Numbered from the stretch's first letter, positions 34,478 to 47,395 are shown. The stretch: 64,000 nt of DNA from Hofstenia miamia (GCA_004352715.1 SCFE01000007.1:1983873-2047872); one strand, 5' to 3'. Numbers and translations: made by a program. Notes: generated from the sequence alone by a model not told the origin.

Positions 34478-34800
34478 GAAATTGAATTGATTGCAACTAA
34501 ACACCACTTTAGTAATAACGTGCTATGCTGATGATTTTCACATTTACGTTGCTATGCAGAATACTGATGATAACTCTGACACCCGTCGACAGATGTGTAT
34601 TACTAATATGCGCAATTGGTATTGGCCCAACAACATGGCATTGAATGACGCCAAATCTGATGGATTGGTCGTCACTTCTGTTCAGGGTTTTTCTCTTTCT
34701 CTTGATATTTATGTTGGGGATATTTTTCTTATTCCTTCTAATGATGTCAAAAACCTCGGGTTCATTTTTGACTCGACTCTCTCTCACCGTTAAGCAGTTG
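33060..34800 (+). pseudogene. LINE endonuclease tail and reverse transcriptase remnant
   Basis: The endonuclease tail is recognised by FPTHTSG, followed by a block ending STDHF. The RT frame at 33680-34168 holds a P-x-L-L-T-K region, a SWKRVCVTPVLKKSNLD block and NYRPVSCLSFHSKCLERV. The frames at 34291-34490 hold a PQCSLFGPLLY-like block, where SVLGPLLF is usual. The catalytic motif CYADDFHIY lies near 34518-34545. Order and motifs fit the CR1/L2/Jockey group. Frameshifts and a microsatellite make it inactive. Confidence 0.8.
34428..34474. repeat. (TA)n microsatellite inside LINE RT
   Basis: 47 bp of pure TA between the GPLLY block and the catalytic YADD block of the LINE reverse transcriptase. 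It was probably seeded by the native CTGTACATA codons there. A second (TA)n at 34862-34883 marks the 3' edge of the LINE. Confidence 0.95.
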
Positions 34801-37189
34801 TGAAATTGGCAAATTCTCCATTACTTAGATATTAATAAATTGCAAATGCGAGCCACGGGCCTATATATATATATATATATATAGCAAAAATGAAAGGGAA
34901 ATTACATGGTCTATAAAAAGATCAACCTCAGACATTCGATGAGGATATTTCAGCTAGTGCTTCCTCGATACCTGGAAGTCCTTCTCACGTTAGATGAACA
35001 AGCACTTTCTTTGACAGTTTCTTCAAATAACGCTTAACAAGATTTGAAATAACTGCTTGAAATTGGAGCCTTTTGAAAAGTGATTTATGTTTGCCATTTT
35101 TATGGTTGCACTGAAACTTCACAATTTTGATAATATAAAAATGATCTTTGGATCATTTCTTGACATGATAAATTCATCATGACCAGTAAAAACTACAATG
35201 ATCAAATACGCAGATAATTTAATCCAATTGTATTAAAAAATTATATATGTGAACAGATTTTAATGATGGCATATTATTAGCCAATAATAACTAATTAAAA
35301 TAGTAGCAGCATTTTGGCTCACCTGATACTAAACGTAGTTGACTAAAATTGTAAAATTGTTTTCTAATGATGAAGAATTGTTTTCTAATGACAAAGTAGA
35401 TGTACTTACTGGTTATTCTTTGATCACTCAAATGACAATACGAAATATTTCTTGTCACTTTTTGCCAACACCAATAGCATTATACGACCTGAGCTACATG
35501 TGAATCTCTGAGAGAATCATACAGTTTATCACAAAAGTTGAGTCAGTTCAATAAAACACCCGGGGCAATTATTTAATACAACGTCTGAAGCAATTTACCA
35601 TGAACTTAAAGTACTCTCGAGAATATTTTGAAATAATCCAAAGAATAACTGACAATAAGGAGCAAGAAAAGCACAAAATTATCAAGAATTACACTGCAAA
35701 TATTGTTTGTGCTTAAGACTACACACATATTTGTGTTTCACATTTTGGCTTTGAATGAATATTATAAAGTATTTCTGTTCCCGATTTTATTGCTAATACA
35801 TAATTATTTTAAACTCTATCAAACACAGTAGACCTATGTTGAGGGCTTACAACTTTCAAGTTTAATTTTGTTTTCATATTTTAAATTAATGTTTTACTAT
35901 GCTTGTACTGTGTACGACCAAAACCTATTATAAACATTTAAATTGGCTTTGGCACGACCCAACAATATTTGCAGTATTATTAACAACTCCAGCGACAGGA
36001 GTTGATATCTATGATTATGATAACATTCAGCATATTGAATAATCCTACATCCGAAGTTGGATAATTGTTTCAAGCTAGTCCAAAAACTCAAAGAATCTCA
36101 TAAACTATCTCGGAAATCATAAAATTTTACTAAAATCCCTCCCCTCCCTTTTTTAGTAGTTGCAGATCAAATATTCTTTCATTTGCATTGTAGGTTTATA
36201 ACATTATTTGAAACTATTTCAGCCATACCATTTTCACTACAAGCCAGGGAGCACGATGCCATGACCCCTCTTGGGTTTGTAAACCATATCCTATTTCGTT
36301 ATTTCTTAATCCGTTCTGCCCCTTCATAAGCATACTATCTATTCCCGTCATTCACTTAAAACTACTTGATGGCGAATTTCTACCTTTCTTTTTGGGTGGC
36401 TTCAATTCGATTTTGAGTCAAAATTCTCGGTTTTGGATTGTTTCAGTTTGTTTGAAAAGAAATGAATTACTGAAAAATAAATGCAGCAACAATTTTTCTA
36501 AATAAAATTGCTTCGTAATGAAATAAAAGTTTAATATTAAACAGGCTATGCTCAAAATACAAAATTTTTTCTTATCAATTTTTTACAGGTATCCCTACAA
36601 TGTATTTCTTTTCTGGCTGAAGCCCATGTCATAGTAATTTAGTGTTCTTGTTCATTGACTAAGCTCTCTTGCTTCCTGCACTAACTAAAATAAGGATATA
36701 GGACTAGTGTCTCTCTGCTTTTGCTTCTAGTCATAATTCGCTTTAAATCGTCACAGCCAAGGATGAGAGATCACTAAGGATTGGTCACAGTAGGATAAAT
36801 TAATTGAATCGGCGGATGCTACTGGAAATAACCTGATAGACGTACAATATCAGAATAAAACATATCTTCATAACCTTCAGCTTAACTACGGCTGTTTCTA
36901 GTGGTGCCTAAACAAAATATTATTCTTCCACCATCGAATTCACCTTTTATATTAAAAGCATAACATTGACGTTATTTTGCACCATTGTTATCTTCTGTCC
37001 AACACACGATTTTATGATGGCAAACCTAATGAAATTAGGATGATCACTGCTTTTACATATGGTATCTGTAGCAGAACCAAATTTGCGTTTAGTGATTATG
37101 ATTACTGGCTACATCTTGCTTTCTAGAGCAACTTCTACTTAATGCTAACAGAATTATGAAGCAGGTTAAGTTGATACGTAGACTCGCTT

Positions 37190-37258
37190 CGTAAAGAACG
37201 TAACATGCACGCTGTTTTCAAGTGCCCCCCCCTGCCGCCACTTCTGGCTGCGCCACTG
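37190..37258 (-). mobile_element. Lone hAT-type terminus
   Basis: On the minus strand the sequence begins CAGTGGCGCAGCCAGAAGTG at 37258 and runs into a G-rich stretch. This form of end is common in hAT elements and resembles the CAGTGGCG end at 5590. I could not find the matching opposite terminus to its left, so the element is truncated or the other end has decayed. Confidence 0.45.
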
Positions 37259-38321
37259 CAACAAGCCATAGGCGCAAGTGAAGACTTTTTGTTGGAAGGC
37301 AGTGAGATTTTTTCCTGAATATTCGCATAACTTAAGACAAATAATAAGATCAACACAAGGCTTGTTCAAAACCTGAAAAATAGGAAATTGCATAAGAATG
37401 GACAGGAATGTAAACTCTTGACTTCCATAATCCTATTAATAATATAAAAGTATTTGGAAAGAAATATTCAAGTTATATGTTTACTTAAAAATGCATCCTT
37501 TTAGGTCAGAATATTCTTTCTCCTATGGGGTAAGTATAGCAGTCAAGGTTTTACATGACATTTTTTACTAATTTAAGTTGCTACAGTATGATTGAAATCT
37601 TACATTTTTACAAATTTCAAAAAAACAGGAACCATGATTTTTTCTTCTCACAAATATATCTATAACTCTCCCCATCTTTTTGTTGAGAAGTTGACTTGCA
37701 AATGTGCGTTCAATATTTAAAATAGCTAGACTTTTCACATGCATTTGACCCATATAACTTGGAGGTATGATTTCAGTCTTCTAAGGGTGCTAAATGAATG
37801 TTCTGAAGAGCACGATAAAACTGGAATGCAAGTAAAATGTTTGCCATTTGAGTAAAGAGTGGAGTAGTTCTTTCAGATGATTTTGAAAAATAATTTCTAT
37901 TAGATGAGATGCTGTTGTTATAGTGAATTTTTACTAATTTGCTATTGATGGATAAGTCAATCTTCAGACTTTAGCATTTCAATATCAATACAATAATGTT
38001 CACTTACATTTTAAAACTTTTTCAAGGTTTTCATTTCCACTAATATGTATTTTACCTAAGGCAAATAAAATATCATTATCTTTGTACTGGAATCTATAAA
38101 CTAGTTCATGAATGTCTGAATCAATATCCAAGAATTAAGTGTTTATACAATAGCGGGATTGGGTATCTTGAGTATTGCAATGTAAAGGACGTTCTCCACA
38201 ATTGCCATCATTAAGCTTAGAAGGTACTCATGCACATAAAGGCTTGGATCTTTAATTTGGAACTTGTTATCTCATCTTTGGAAATCCAACCTTTAAGTTT
38301 TTCAACATCATGGAAAGTTCA

Positions 38322-38460
38322 TTTCCAAATAGGAGAAAATGAGAGTCCTTCCAACAAGTCTTCAATGTCTTGATCGTCATATCCGCAGACCATCAGGCAT
38401 TTAGAACATCTACATTTGTCCCCTGGACATCTTTGCTTAATGAACTCGTATTTGAAAAAC
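38322..38460 (-). other. Cys-rich coding-like stretch, unassigned
   Basis: The minus-strand frame includes CPGDKCRCSKCLMVCGYDD, followed by an acidic stretch and a stop at 38322-38324. The pattern Cys-x4-Cys-x-Cys-x2-Cys-x4-Cys suggests a small metal-binding or secreted Cys-rich motif. There is no ATG in a good position, so it would have to be an exon or a relic. Downstream on the same strand, other coding-like text continues in different frames. Unrecognised. Confidence 0.25.
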
Positions 38461-38853
38461 GAATTTTAAAAATTTGATGCAAAACTATGTCTATTTATAA
38501 TATAAATCTAATAGTGTAAACTGCTTTTAGCAAAGAAAAATGTCATATTGATTTGACGGGTATAAAATGCATTTAATGGTTAATTGGCATTGCCAATCAG
38601 TGGTAACAGTCTATCATTACTCATTTAAATCATAGACTTCTATATTATCTGGACAATGCACTAAGTTCAGTTTTCGTGCATTTGCACTTTAAAGAGGCCA
38701 TTGCAATTGTGAGTGCAGGTAGACTTTAATGCCAGCCACTAGGGGATGCATAACAACACACATGTTCTAATAATCATTTATTCTCTTGATGTTGTGTGCT
38801 GCACGTTCATTTTAAATTGTGCACTCGTTGCAACTTTATTCACAGACTGGATT

Positions 38854-39168
38854 ATGCCTGGCAAATGTGTTGTCCCATGTTGAAAATCTGGTTATAAGTC
38901 AAACCAAAACATGGACATCAGCTTGCACATATTTTCTGATGATTTAAATATGTGAAAAAATGGTACAATCGAATTTCACAAATGCATCTAACTATTACAA
39001 AATATTCTCGAGTATGTTCTTTGCATTTGGTCAAGTCTGATTTCTATGATATATCACATGAATCCCACTATTGGAGAAAACCATCTGGCACACTACTGAC
39101 AACGCAAACATTGAACAAAGATGCAGTTCCATCTTTATTGCTGAATCAAAAAGTCGAATTAAGAAAAT
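38854..39168 (+). pseudogene. THAP DNA-binding domain of P-like transposase
   Basis: ATG at 38854 opens MPGKCVVPC, the first Cys pair of a THAP C2CH finger. In-frame stops follow at 38881-38883 and near 38953. The following frame at 38952-39168 carries VCSLHLVKSDFYD with the Cys-x2-His pair, and ends near AVPSLL, the hallmark closing motif of THAP domains. The finger would recognise the element's own DNA in a working copy. Broken by two stops. Confidence 0.8.
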
Positions 39169-39229
39169 AAAATAGTCTACATTTACAACTCGTTTTGAAA
39201 ATCAACAAGAGCTGGTCAAAGACGCTGAA

Positions 39230-40195
39230 ATAAGTATGTTTAGTAATGAAACTATTACATGTTTAAATGATATTAAGTTAAAAATCAATTCAGATTTATG
39301 TACACTTCCTGATGAATTAATTTCTTGCTATTCAGAAAGTTGTACACTTTTTATGATTATTGAACGTGAAACTTGTTCACTTAGAATCAATTCGAACCTT
39401 TCATTTCGCTGCTATGTGTTTGAAACCTTATTTAATAACTGTAGCCATATTCTAAATGACTCCACCCAAACTAAGTGTATAAGTGATGGTGTGACATCTA
39501 AAAAGTTTTTCTTTTCAATTATTAATGAATTTACTATAAATGCTCTTGAGTTTTAGTGTGATCTTTATCAAAAAATTCAATGGAAAAGAACAATTATTTT
39601 TCTCAAATTAATTGCTAAAGTCTGAAATTAATATATCAATGTAAAAACACCCTCTATTGGTTATCATAAACTGAATCCATACAAAATTAATATTAATTTA
39701 AATAATGACGAAAAACTTGTTTTTATACAATCCTTTGAAATCTGATGATATGTTTTCAAAATTTGGATTATCTGACGCAACTTTTCAAGCTTAGATTCTA
39801 ACTTCAAAATCAATAATCCAACTTTGTCAGTATTTAACTAACATAATACGTATAATATTCAACAGGACATGCTTGAATCACGTTTTGGACAGTACCGTAC
39901 TTTATCTGGTTCGAACTATTATGTATCCATCAGCCAAATCCTGGAAAACAAAAAGAAAATCCATCTTTTATCATTATTAAAATTTTCTCACTTTACACCT
40001 GAAGAAATAAAATCCTAATTTTTAATTCCTCTAGAAAAAACTCATGATGTAAACTGTCACCGATATGATTCGCTAGAGCATGACTTTAACTCATTAGACA
40101 TTGCTGATGCGAATATTATTTTGTATTTTGCTGGATACGTTGCAAGAAGCGTCTCAATGCAAGCAGTGTCCTTATTGCACAGAATTTCGTTTTTC
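39230..40195 (+). pseudogene. P-like transposase body and C-terminus
   Basis: Open pieces at 39236-39556, 39866-40018 and about 40055-40190. The second includes ESRFGQYRTLSGSNYYVSIS, a strongly conserved C-terminal block of THAP9/P-element-like transposases. The third includes LYFAGYVARSVSMQ, resembling the Y-x-A-G-Y-x-A-R motif before a Cys pair. Catalytic acidic residues in the middle cannot be placed because that part is scrambled. Inactive copy. Confidence 0.7.
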
Positions 40196-40614
40196 TGATT
40201 ACAAACTCACTTTAAATCTAACTAATTTTCAAAGACTTATGAAGCAATTGTCATGAAGTTTATTGTAATTGTTTATGTTCAAATTTTGTAAACCAAAGGC
40301 GCCCAAGAGCAGCCAAACAACTACAACTCAAATTTAAAAAATTCACGGTTTTTACTTTTGATTTTTAATCAAATTAATACATTGGAAAATAACTTCACGT
40401 TTCATTACTTAACCAATACTACACCTTTTTAAGATGATATTAATGTAGTTATTATATTTTAAAATTTTTAATCATTTTATAAATTGCCTCATTAGGGTGC
40501 TATAAAAGCATAGTGAATTGTCCAGGTAATTTAGAAGTCTATGGTTAAATACTATGTTATGTCCTTTACTGCGAATCACTGATTAAAGCTAAAACAAAGC
40601 TGTAAATACAATTT

Positions 40615-40921
40615 CCCAGTAAACATAGAACTGTTGCAATAACGTCGTTCTTGTGGTGTATTGGTGTTTAATAGGCGTTGAATTCTTTGAGTGGCGTTTA
40701 TAGTGCGCATTAGTTACTGGGTAAAATTCCGTCTAGCAAAAAATATTTAAAAATAGGAATAATTTTGGTATTATGACAACTTGAAGATAAATTTTTTAAA
40801 AACTGCATTTTTATTGATTGTTTGTTGTTTTATTGGGAAAAGCCGTTATTTTGTAATGTCGTTTTAGTGCCGTTATTATGTCGTTTAGCGAGGTCGTTAT
40901 GACAGTTCTATGTTTACTGGG
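40615..40921. mobile_element. MITE, 307 bp, perfect 20-bp TIRs
   Basis: The left arm CCCAGTAAACATAGAACTGT (40615-40634) is matched perfectly in inverse at 40902-40921. The interior is noncoding. A second inverse terminus-like TTACTGGG at 40714-40721 splits it into a 107-bp left unit and the rest. The right 138 bp closely match 61337-61477, next to a mariner transposase. A TA follows the right end, but no clear target duplication is seen on the left. Confidence 0.85.
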
Positions 40922-40924
40922 GTA

Positions 40925-43900
40925 TAACCGTTAGTAGATAGAACCGGCTATCGGCCTGCAGCTGATTTAAATTTCAGGAATGCCGGTAAAATTACCGGCC
41001 AAAATGGTGAAAAATATTCTTGTTATATTTTATAAAGAATATTTTGGTTAGTTTTAATAATAATAATAATAATAATGTATTTTATGATTATGAATCTGAA
41101 AATAACATTCAGAATATATAGTTTACAAATTTACGAATATGGATACTTCAGGCATCTGTTTGGAAAAATTTTTGAGGTTTTGATATTTTTTTGCCAGAAT
41201 CGTTGGAGGCATACGTGGCCTTAATCTCTTTGAACATATATAACACTTTTCATTTTGTTATGGTTTCATTGAACACATTTGAAAATGTTTTCATTTTGAT
41301 TAGAGTTTTGACTTGTATACTCTCCAATTTTGCAAAACGTTTCTAAATGAATACATCTTTTCCACTTTGTATGTTATTCCACTGCACATGGCGTTTCTAA
41401 ACGTATGCAATTTGTTTACATTGAATGACATCTCATCGTATTTCTATGCATTGGTTTTACTTGCTGGATGTGAATACAGCAGTCAACGTTTTTTTCACTA
41501 CCATGAAAGAAGAAACCGACTTTAGATTTTATAATGATACTTTCAGATTGATCTGTGATTTGAAATAATTCCCATTTAAAAATTGATTTTTAACAAATCT
41601 AATACCAATTTTTGTAAAAAAGTTATTAAACGTGTATAAAAGTTATTAAATTTTGTAATAATTCGTAATCACATGAAACAATATTAGTAATATTAACTTA
41701 ATAAGTTGTAAAAACAGCTTACATTGTTGAATATATCCAACCGTCCCCACTAGAATTATTGTAAAAAACTAAAAAATGTGTTAAAATGAGGAAATCTTTT
41801 GATCATAGGCAATAAAAAAAGGAAAATTTCATAACAGTATTAGTATAAACTTTCAAAAACGAAAAAGAAAACACGTACATACACTTAAATTCGCTTATTC
41901 TTTAAGGTATATTCAGATTATATTTTCATATTTTGAAGCATTAGTAGTTTTGTTTTTTTTGTGTTTTTACTTAATATCGCACATAAATACCCATTTTAAG
42001 ACATTATTCCAATTACATTATGTATTTGAAAGATAAACATTACTATTTGCTGAAAAGATTACACAATATATGAAATAAACACATTAAATACTGTAACATG
42101 TAAATTAAAGTTATGTATGAATGTAATGACAAACTCTGCAGAGAAAAATTTTAATATTAATAAAAATCAATAATGTGATAAATAATTTATTACAAAAGTT
42201 TATAAATGAAATTTATGTATAAACACAATTTCCATCATTAATATGAAATGATGATGACAAATAACTTTTTCATTCTCTCAAGTTAATATATCCATTTTAA
42301 AAAGGTTTATTTTATACAAATGAAGTCAGTTATGTTTAACAATTAATGGAAAAATTTGTAAAATAATCATTGTTTAGACTTTTTGAGGAAACTGCATATA
42401 TATATGTATATCATAAAAAACACTCTTTGAATATATGCATACATTATAGGTTTGGTTAAATATAAAAAATTTCTGAGTAATAACAAGAATTAATGAAATT
42501 TAATACAACTGCATATTATTCAGCAAACATACTAGTACTAGTGTACATAATAAGTTCTTTAACAATAAATACATGATTATTTCAATATCCTAGTCCTTCC
42601 AATGGTGGAAATCTATACATATACAATCTAACATTATTTATTGTTTGGCTAAGCAATGTATGAATATTCGAATCATTTAGCACAACCCTTCATTATTCTT
42701 TGTTCTTGAATTAATAGCGGATTGTGACTCATCAATTGCAAATATCAATCCAAAAGAAATCTGTCACAACATTTTTTTGCTGAAATTGCTACAAATGCAC
42801 AAAAGCAAAAAAAGTGTATAAACTGAAAATAGGTAAAAGTCGAAAAAAATATGTAAAAATCTACAAGCATGTAAAAGTCGCAAACTATATAAAATGAAAA
42901 TGATGCATAATTCAAAAAAAAAGTCTACAAACGTGCAAAAGCAAAAACCATATATAATTAAAGAAAGGGAAAAGTTTACAGTCATGCAAAGGAAGACCAG
43001 CCAGTAATGTCTAGAACTATGCAAACTAACACAATATTTGTTTATAAAAAACATGTATTTGGAAAAAAAAATACTAATAGCATTGCATGTATAATTTTTT
43101 AGAAAACAAAATGTGTCTTTTTGTATTGTAGTCTATATTTCTGTTTTTTTTGAAAATGGAATGCAACTTTTGAATGTAATTTTAACATGTAAATATTAAA
43201 GGAGAACGAATTGAATGATTATATACACTAGATAAACAATAGAATTTTTACGTAAAAGGAATTACTCATTTGCAAAACACAACAGGCTCTGATTTTTTTT
43301 CCAGTGAAACAATGCACATACTCTTGAATGTTATACCATAAAAACTCAAGTTCAAATTTTAATGATAAAATTCCTAATCTCTACACGATTTTGAAACATT
43401 TAATATTGCAAGATAAGTATTTTATTCATTAATTCAATGAAAAAATGACTTGAAAAAGTAATTGTTTCAATTTTAGTTTTTGTAAAAATGTGGTGATTAA
43501 TAAATTGTTTTACTTAACATATGTGTATAAATTGGTAAAGGAAAATTAGCAAAACTTGTGATATTAATTGAAACTTTTCCAACTTGCAAAAAATTATTTT
43601 TTTGTTCGCAGAGTGAATACTAGTTTCATATTTTGTGAACATTTTATAATTAATAGTGATAATTTATTAAGTGATTTAAAATTCAATGTTTATATAGTTT
43701 AAGATAGACTTCTTATTAATTTGGTAGATAAAAATCTTTCTGATTGGATACTTTTGACTTTTGAACATTGGAATATATATAAAAAATATGTAATGTTGAC
43801 CTTGTCTGAAAAAGTGCAACTTTGTACACACATGAATATACACAACCAACATAATGGAATTTCACATTGCTTAAAGAATGAGAACTATGCTGAAATTTTT

Positions 43901-45920
43901 AAACTTTTGGTGAGCTTTTTTATATTTAAATCTCTGAATTTTTAATGCTTTTTGCAATAATATTTTAATCAATTATACAGATATTTTTTTTAAAACTGTA
44001 ATCAATTTTATTTTTTAACAAATTGCTGTTTGTTTATGGTCCAATGTTGCTTCATTATATACTTCATGATAAATGAAAACGTCATTTGTTTATTAATACA
44101 CTTTTTAGAGCATTTGCTTAAACTTTTAATTGTCATGTATTTTCAATTGTGAATGTCTTCTCATTTGACTTGTCACTTGTTAATTAATCATTAATTCAAA
44201 TATTCCCATGTGAAATTCATGACATGCAAATACAAATTGCATGTGCCTCGTACAGCATTCTGTTCCCAACATGAATTTATGACGAATATTATCATTGTTC
44301 AATGTACTGTAGTTGGATTGTTATATGAACTTTATCATCATTTATTAGTGCATGTTTTACATTTTCTTTGTACATATATTTATTATTTATAAATGTTTAT
44401 TTTCTCTGTATGGTGAGAGTATGCATCTGTGAAAGCATGCACTTATTTTATTTAAAAAATATTTTTGCTTGGAAATATTAATTATGAATTTTACCAATGA
44501 GATGTTTGTAAGCCCAGAATGTAAAGATCACAACTCTCTTGAATTTTTGCTATATAGAAATAATTCTAATTTCAATGGTTTTTAAAAATTGTTGCATTTT
44601 GAACAATAGATTGCAATTTAAAGAATTCTAATTTCATGGAATTTTAAGAATTGCTTAACCGCTATTTGGATAAAAAAATTGCTACATTTTGATCAATAGA
44701 TTGCAACTTAATTTTGTTTGTCAACAAATACTAAAACAAAACAGAATATATTCCAAAGACATTAAAGATAGACATCCAAAATACACAAATACCACACCAG
44801 ATATGCCTGCCAAGTTCACAAAGGTCGAGTTAGGCTGGCCTATAGCTCTTCCTCTACTACTTATAAATTTGAACACAGTATTTGTATGCAAAATGCAAAT
44901 ATATATATATCTTGAAAAGATACAATTTTTATCAAAAAACCAGTTTGTCTCAACATTAATTACAGCATATCTTATGTGGTATTGTCAACCTCTGTGAAAA
45001 TCAAGCATAATCATAATAAAAAATTTATCCTGCCTTTGAATGCTTAGATTTAAGTAAAGCTTAATCACAGGATTACATATGTAATATTTTCTTCCATTTC
45101 TATTCAATTTCCACATTTATTTTAACAATATTTCCACATTTCTCCATTATTTTCACCATACTTCCTTACTGTTAGCATTACTTGTTTGTTAAGTTGACTA
45201 TGATGTGAGCTGAAACCTATACTTAAGAAGTCTGCTAAACTTAGTGGATTTCTGGTATTTCATTGATCATGGATTAGCCATCATTACTTGAAAGTATAAC
45301 AAAATTATTTTAATTTCATTGCTAGTAAACTGACTTATGCTTGTAATTGTTGGGCTTGTAATGATTTTCTTTCATGTGTACTCATATATTAATAAATTGC
45401 CAAAAATTACTAAAAGTGGAGGTAGTTGTAAAGGTATGTCCATTGTAATTATTTCAGTTAATTTGAAGTCCAGTTTTGTTCAAAATCAAACTATATTTCA
45501 GGTCTTGTTTTTCTGAGAATTAAATTTAAAATTCTGTCATGATTTAGAATTGACTAATTGTTTCACCATGCTGGTGTCATATTTACAATCAATATATGGA
45601 CATGATGCAAATTAATTATATCTGTTGAGCCTGATGATTTTAAAAAGTTTTTCCCTAGTTTAGAAAAAGTAACCATCTATATGTGAGATTCAGATGAAAT
45701 GTGGGTGTTTGTTAATATCAATCTCTTTTATAATTTAATTTTATTTATATACATTTTAGCAATATTGAATATTTTCTATGATTGAAGAATTATTTACAAA
45801 AAATGTCATTAAATGTTCAATTCATAAAAAAATTTCTATTTCCATTCAATTTCCATAATTGAGAAATGTAATTGAGTGGAATTTCTATCTCCATATGAAA
45901 CTCTGTTTATTTGAATACAA
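40925..45920. other. 5 kb without a supported gene
   Basis: A+T-rich. A (TAA)n microsatellite lies at 41055-41077 and a short (AT)n near 42397-42412. At 42780-43000 there is loose repetition of motifs like AAAAGTCTACAAAC. Short frames, the longest at 44689-44997, show no family features. Confidence 0.55.
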
Positions 45921-46529
45921 GCTGAATTTAGGATTTAGACCATGCCATGAAGCAAGCTGTTCAATTGAATTGTTCATATAAAAGCAATTTCATTAGTTAG
46001 AACTTAATTGAATTAGTTTTGACTTAACAAAATTGAAAAAAATGAATACATTTTTATGAATATCTGTATTTATATTAATTGTTAGTATGCAATTGATTAC
46101 AAAAAACAAAATTGCTATTTGATTGACTTAGTTAGAAATCCAAACTTAAGTGCTCAGCATGACACATGCCTCTCCTATAAATAGCAATTAACCAGCTGTC
46201 AATTAAACTTATACAATGCATGATTATATCTTGAATTAACTGCACAGTAATAAATCGTATAATGTTTCTACTGAAAATTATAAAATATTTGAATAGATAT
46301 TGACCTAGGTGCTCAAGAATAATAATACTTATGCTGCTTTTTAAAGAAGGAAAACCAGACAAACTATAACTAATACTGACTTTCATGTGTACGTGCAAAT
46401 TCTGAAATTCATTTTTGTCTTGCAAATTGTTAAATGTAGTGGAAATAATTGAGAATAGCATTCAGTTATTGCCTACTATAACTACAATTGAATTATTTCT
46501 ACATTTAAAAACAAATATCAATATAATGT

Positions 46530-47395
46530 TACACTTTGCTTTTTGTTCAATTTAGACTTGCATTCTTCATCAAAATGGATATCCTCTTTATCTGGATGGG
46601 ATTATATTGATATGAAAAGACATAAATGCAACACATTGTTTCAGTTTTTTATGAGCAAACATGATGGAGTAAGCAATGATAACATAATGACCATCCATTC
46701 AAGGAAATCTATATGCTTGCCAAACAATGCTTGACAAATTAACATAGTCATATTGCATTCTAGGATTGTGAAACAGATGAATGTAATCAACTTCAGAATT
46801 ATTAAACATGAAAGGATCTAATTACTAGAATCAAAAAAGGCATGAGCTAAGCAAACATAGAGAAAATTAGAAAATATGAATGTATTAAAACACATAATGC
46901 TAATGCTTCCACTTGGTGCTATTGCAAAAAAGATAGGCTATTGAACATAATCAGTGTTGATACCCACATCAAAATATTTAGTTGCTTTTTTGTGGATGAC
47001 ATTGGGCTAAGTAGATGCATCAAATAAATTGCAGAGAATGCTAAAAATATTAATACTGATCCAAGAGAAGCTGCCCAATAAAATATCCAATTACTAGGAG
47101 AAAAAATTTGCATTCTAGTATTGAAGGCCATAATTTTCTTAAGTTTATATGTTCTTCTATATATTTATATTTATATGGACATATAATTTGAAATATAATA
47201 TTATTTTATATATTTATATGTTCTTATACATCCACTAAGGTGGAGGGAAAAACTGTAGTGATGAGGAATATTCCAAGAAATCCACAGATAAATAAGTACT
47301 TGTGCAAAACAATGATCTCTGGAAATGGTATTGATTCAGCATAATCAAAATGAATTCTGCATTTATTTTCACAATTGCAAGCAAAGATAAAAATG
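46530..47395 (-). pseudogene. Second copy of the membrane-protein gene, exon 2
   Basis: Homologous to 28216-29022 throughout. The frame at 46919-47131 reads FSPSNWIFYWAASLGSVLIF and onward, almost as in the first copy, then shifts at a one-base deletion near 46928. An insertion of about 60 bp near 47155-47225 duplicates a TTTATATGTTCTT motif and disrupts the coding sequence. A good TTGTTTTCAG acceptor is kept at 47405-47396, in phase with exon 1. Clearly a pseudogene. Confidence 0.85.

Larger units (their letters stand above)
32219..34860 (+). mobile_element. CR1/L2-like LINE, internally deleted, with a (TA)n in RT
   Basis: ORF1-like pieces occupy 32219-33035: a Cys/His-rich PHD-like start, a coiled-coil-like stretch and an RRxxSHLLK-type block. 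The end of an apurinic endonuclease follows at about 33090-33210, then an RT at about 33780-34800. Most of the endonuclease N-terminus is missing between about 33035 and 33060. Frames shift in many places and a (TA)n tract interrupts the RT. Dead copy on the plus strand. Confidence 0.8.
34884..38630. other. 3.7 kb without a supported gene
   Basis: A+T-rich spacer. The only structures I can point to are the lone hAT-type terminus near 37190-37258 and a short Cys-rich minus-strand stretch at 38322-38460. Confidence 0.55.
38631..40543 (+). mobile_element. P-element-like transposon with THAP transposase, 33-bp TIRs
   Basis: The left arm 38631-38663 (CATAGACTTCTA...CACTA) and right arm 40511-40543 are inverse copies with 3 mismatches in 33. 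P elements have TIRs of about 31 bp. The outer flanks share TTAAAT (38625-38630 and 40545-40550), suggesting a worn 7-8-bp target duplication. The 1913-bp interior encodes, in order on the plus strand, a THAP-type zinc finger and P-element-family transposase blocks, all with stops or shifts. Confidence 0.85.

Noticed and set aside
34509-34787. 92-codon minus-strand frame
   Set aside because: Lies exactly opposite the LINE RT block with the YADD motif.
42764-43054. 96-codon hydrophobic minus-strand frame
   Set aside because: Arises from A-rich repetitive plus-strand DNA; runs of Phe/Leu/Ser reflect composition and no family is recognised.
44689-44997. 102-codon frame as a gene
   Set aside because: No recognisable domain, no splice or promoter context, and a composition like the flanking A+T-rich DNA.
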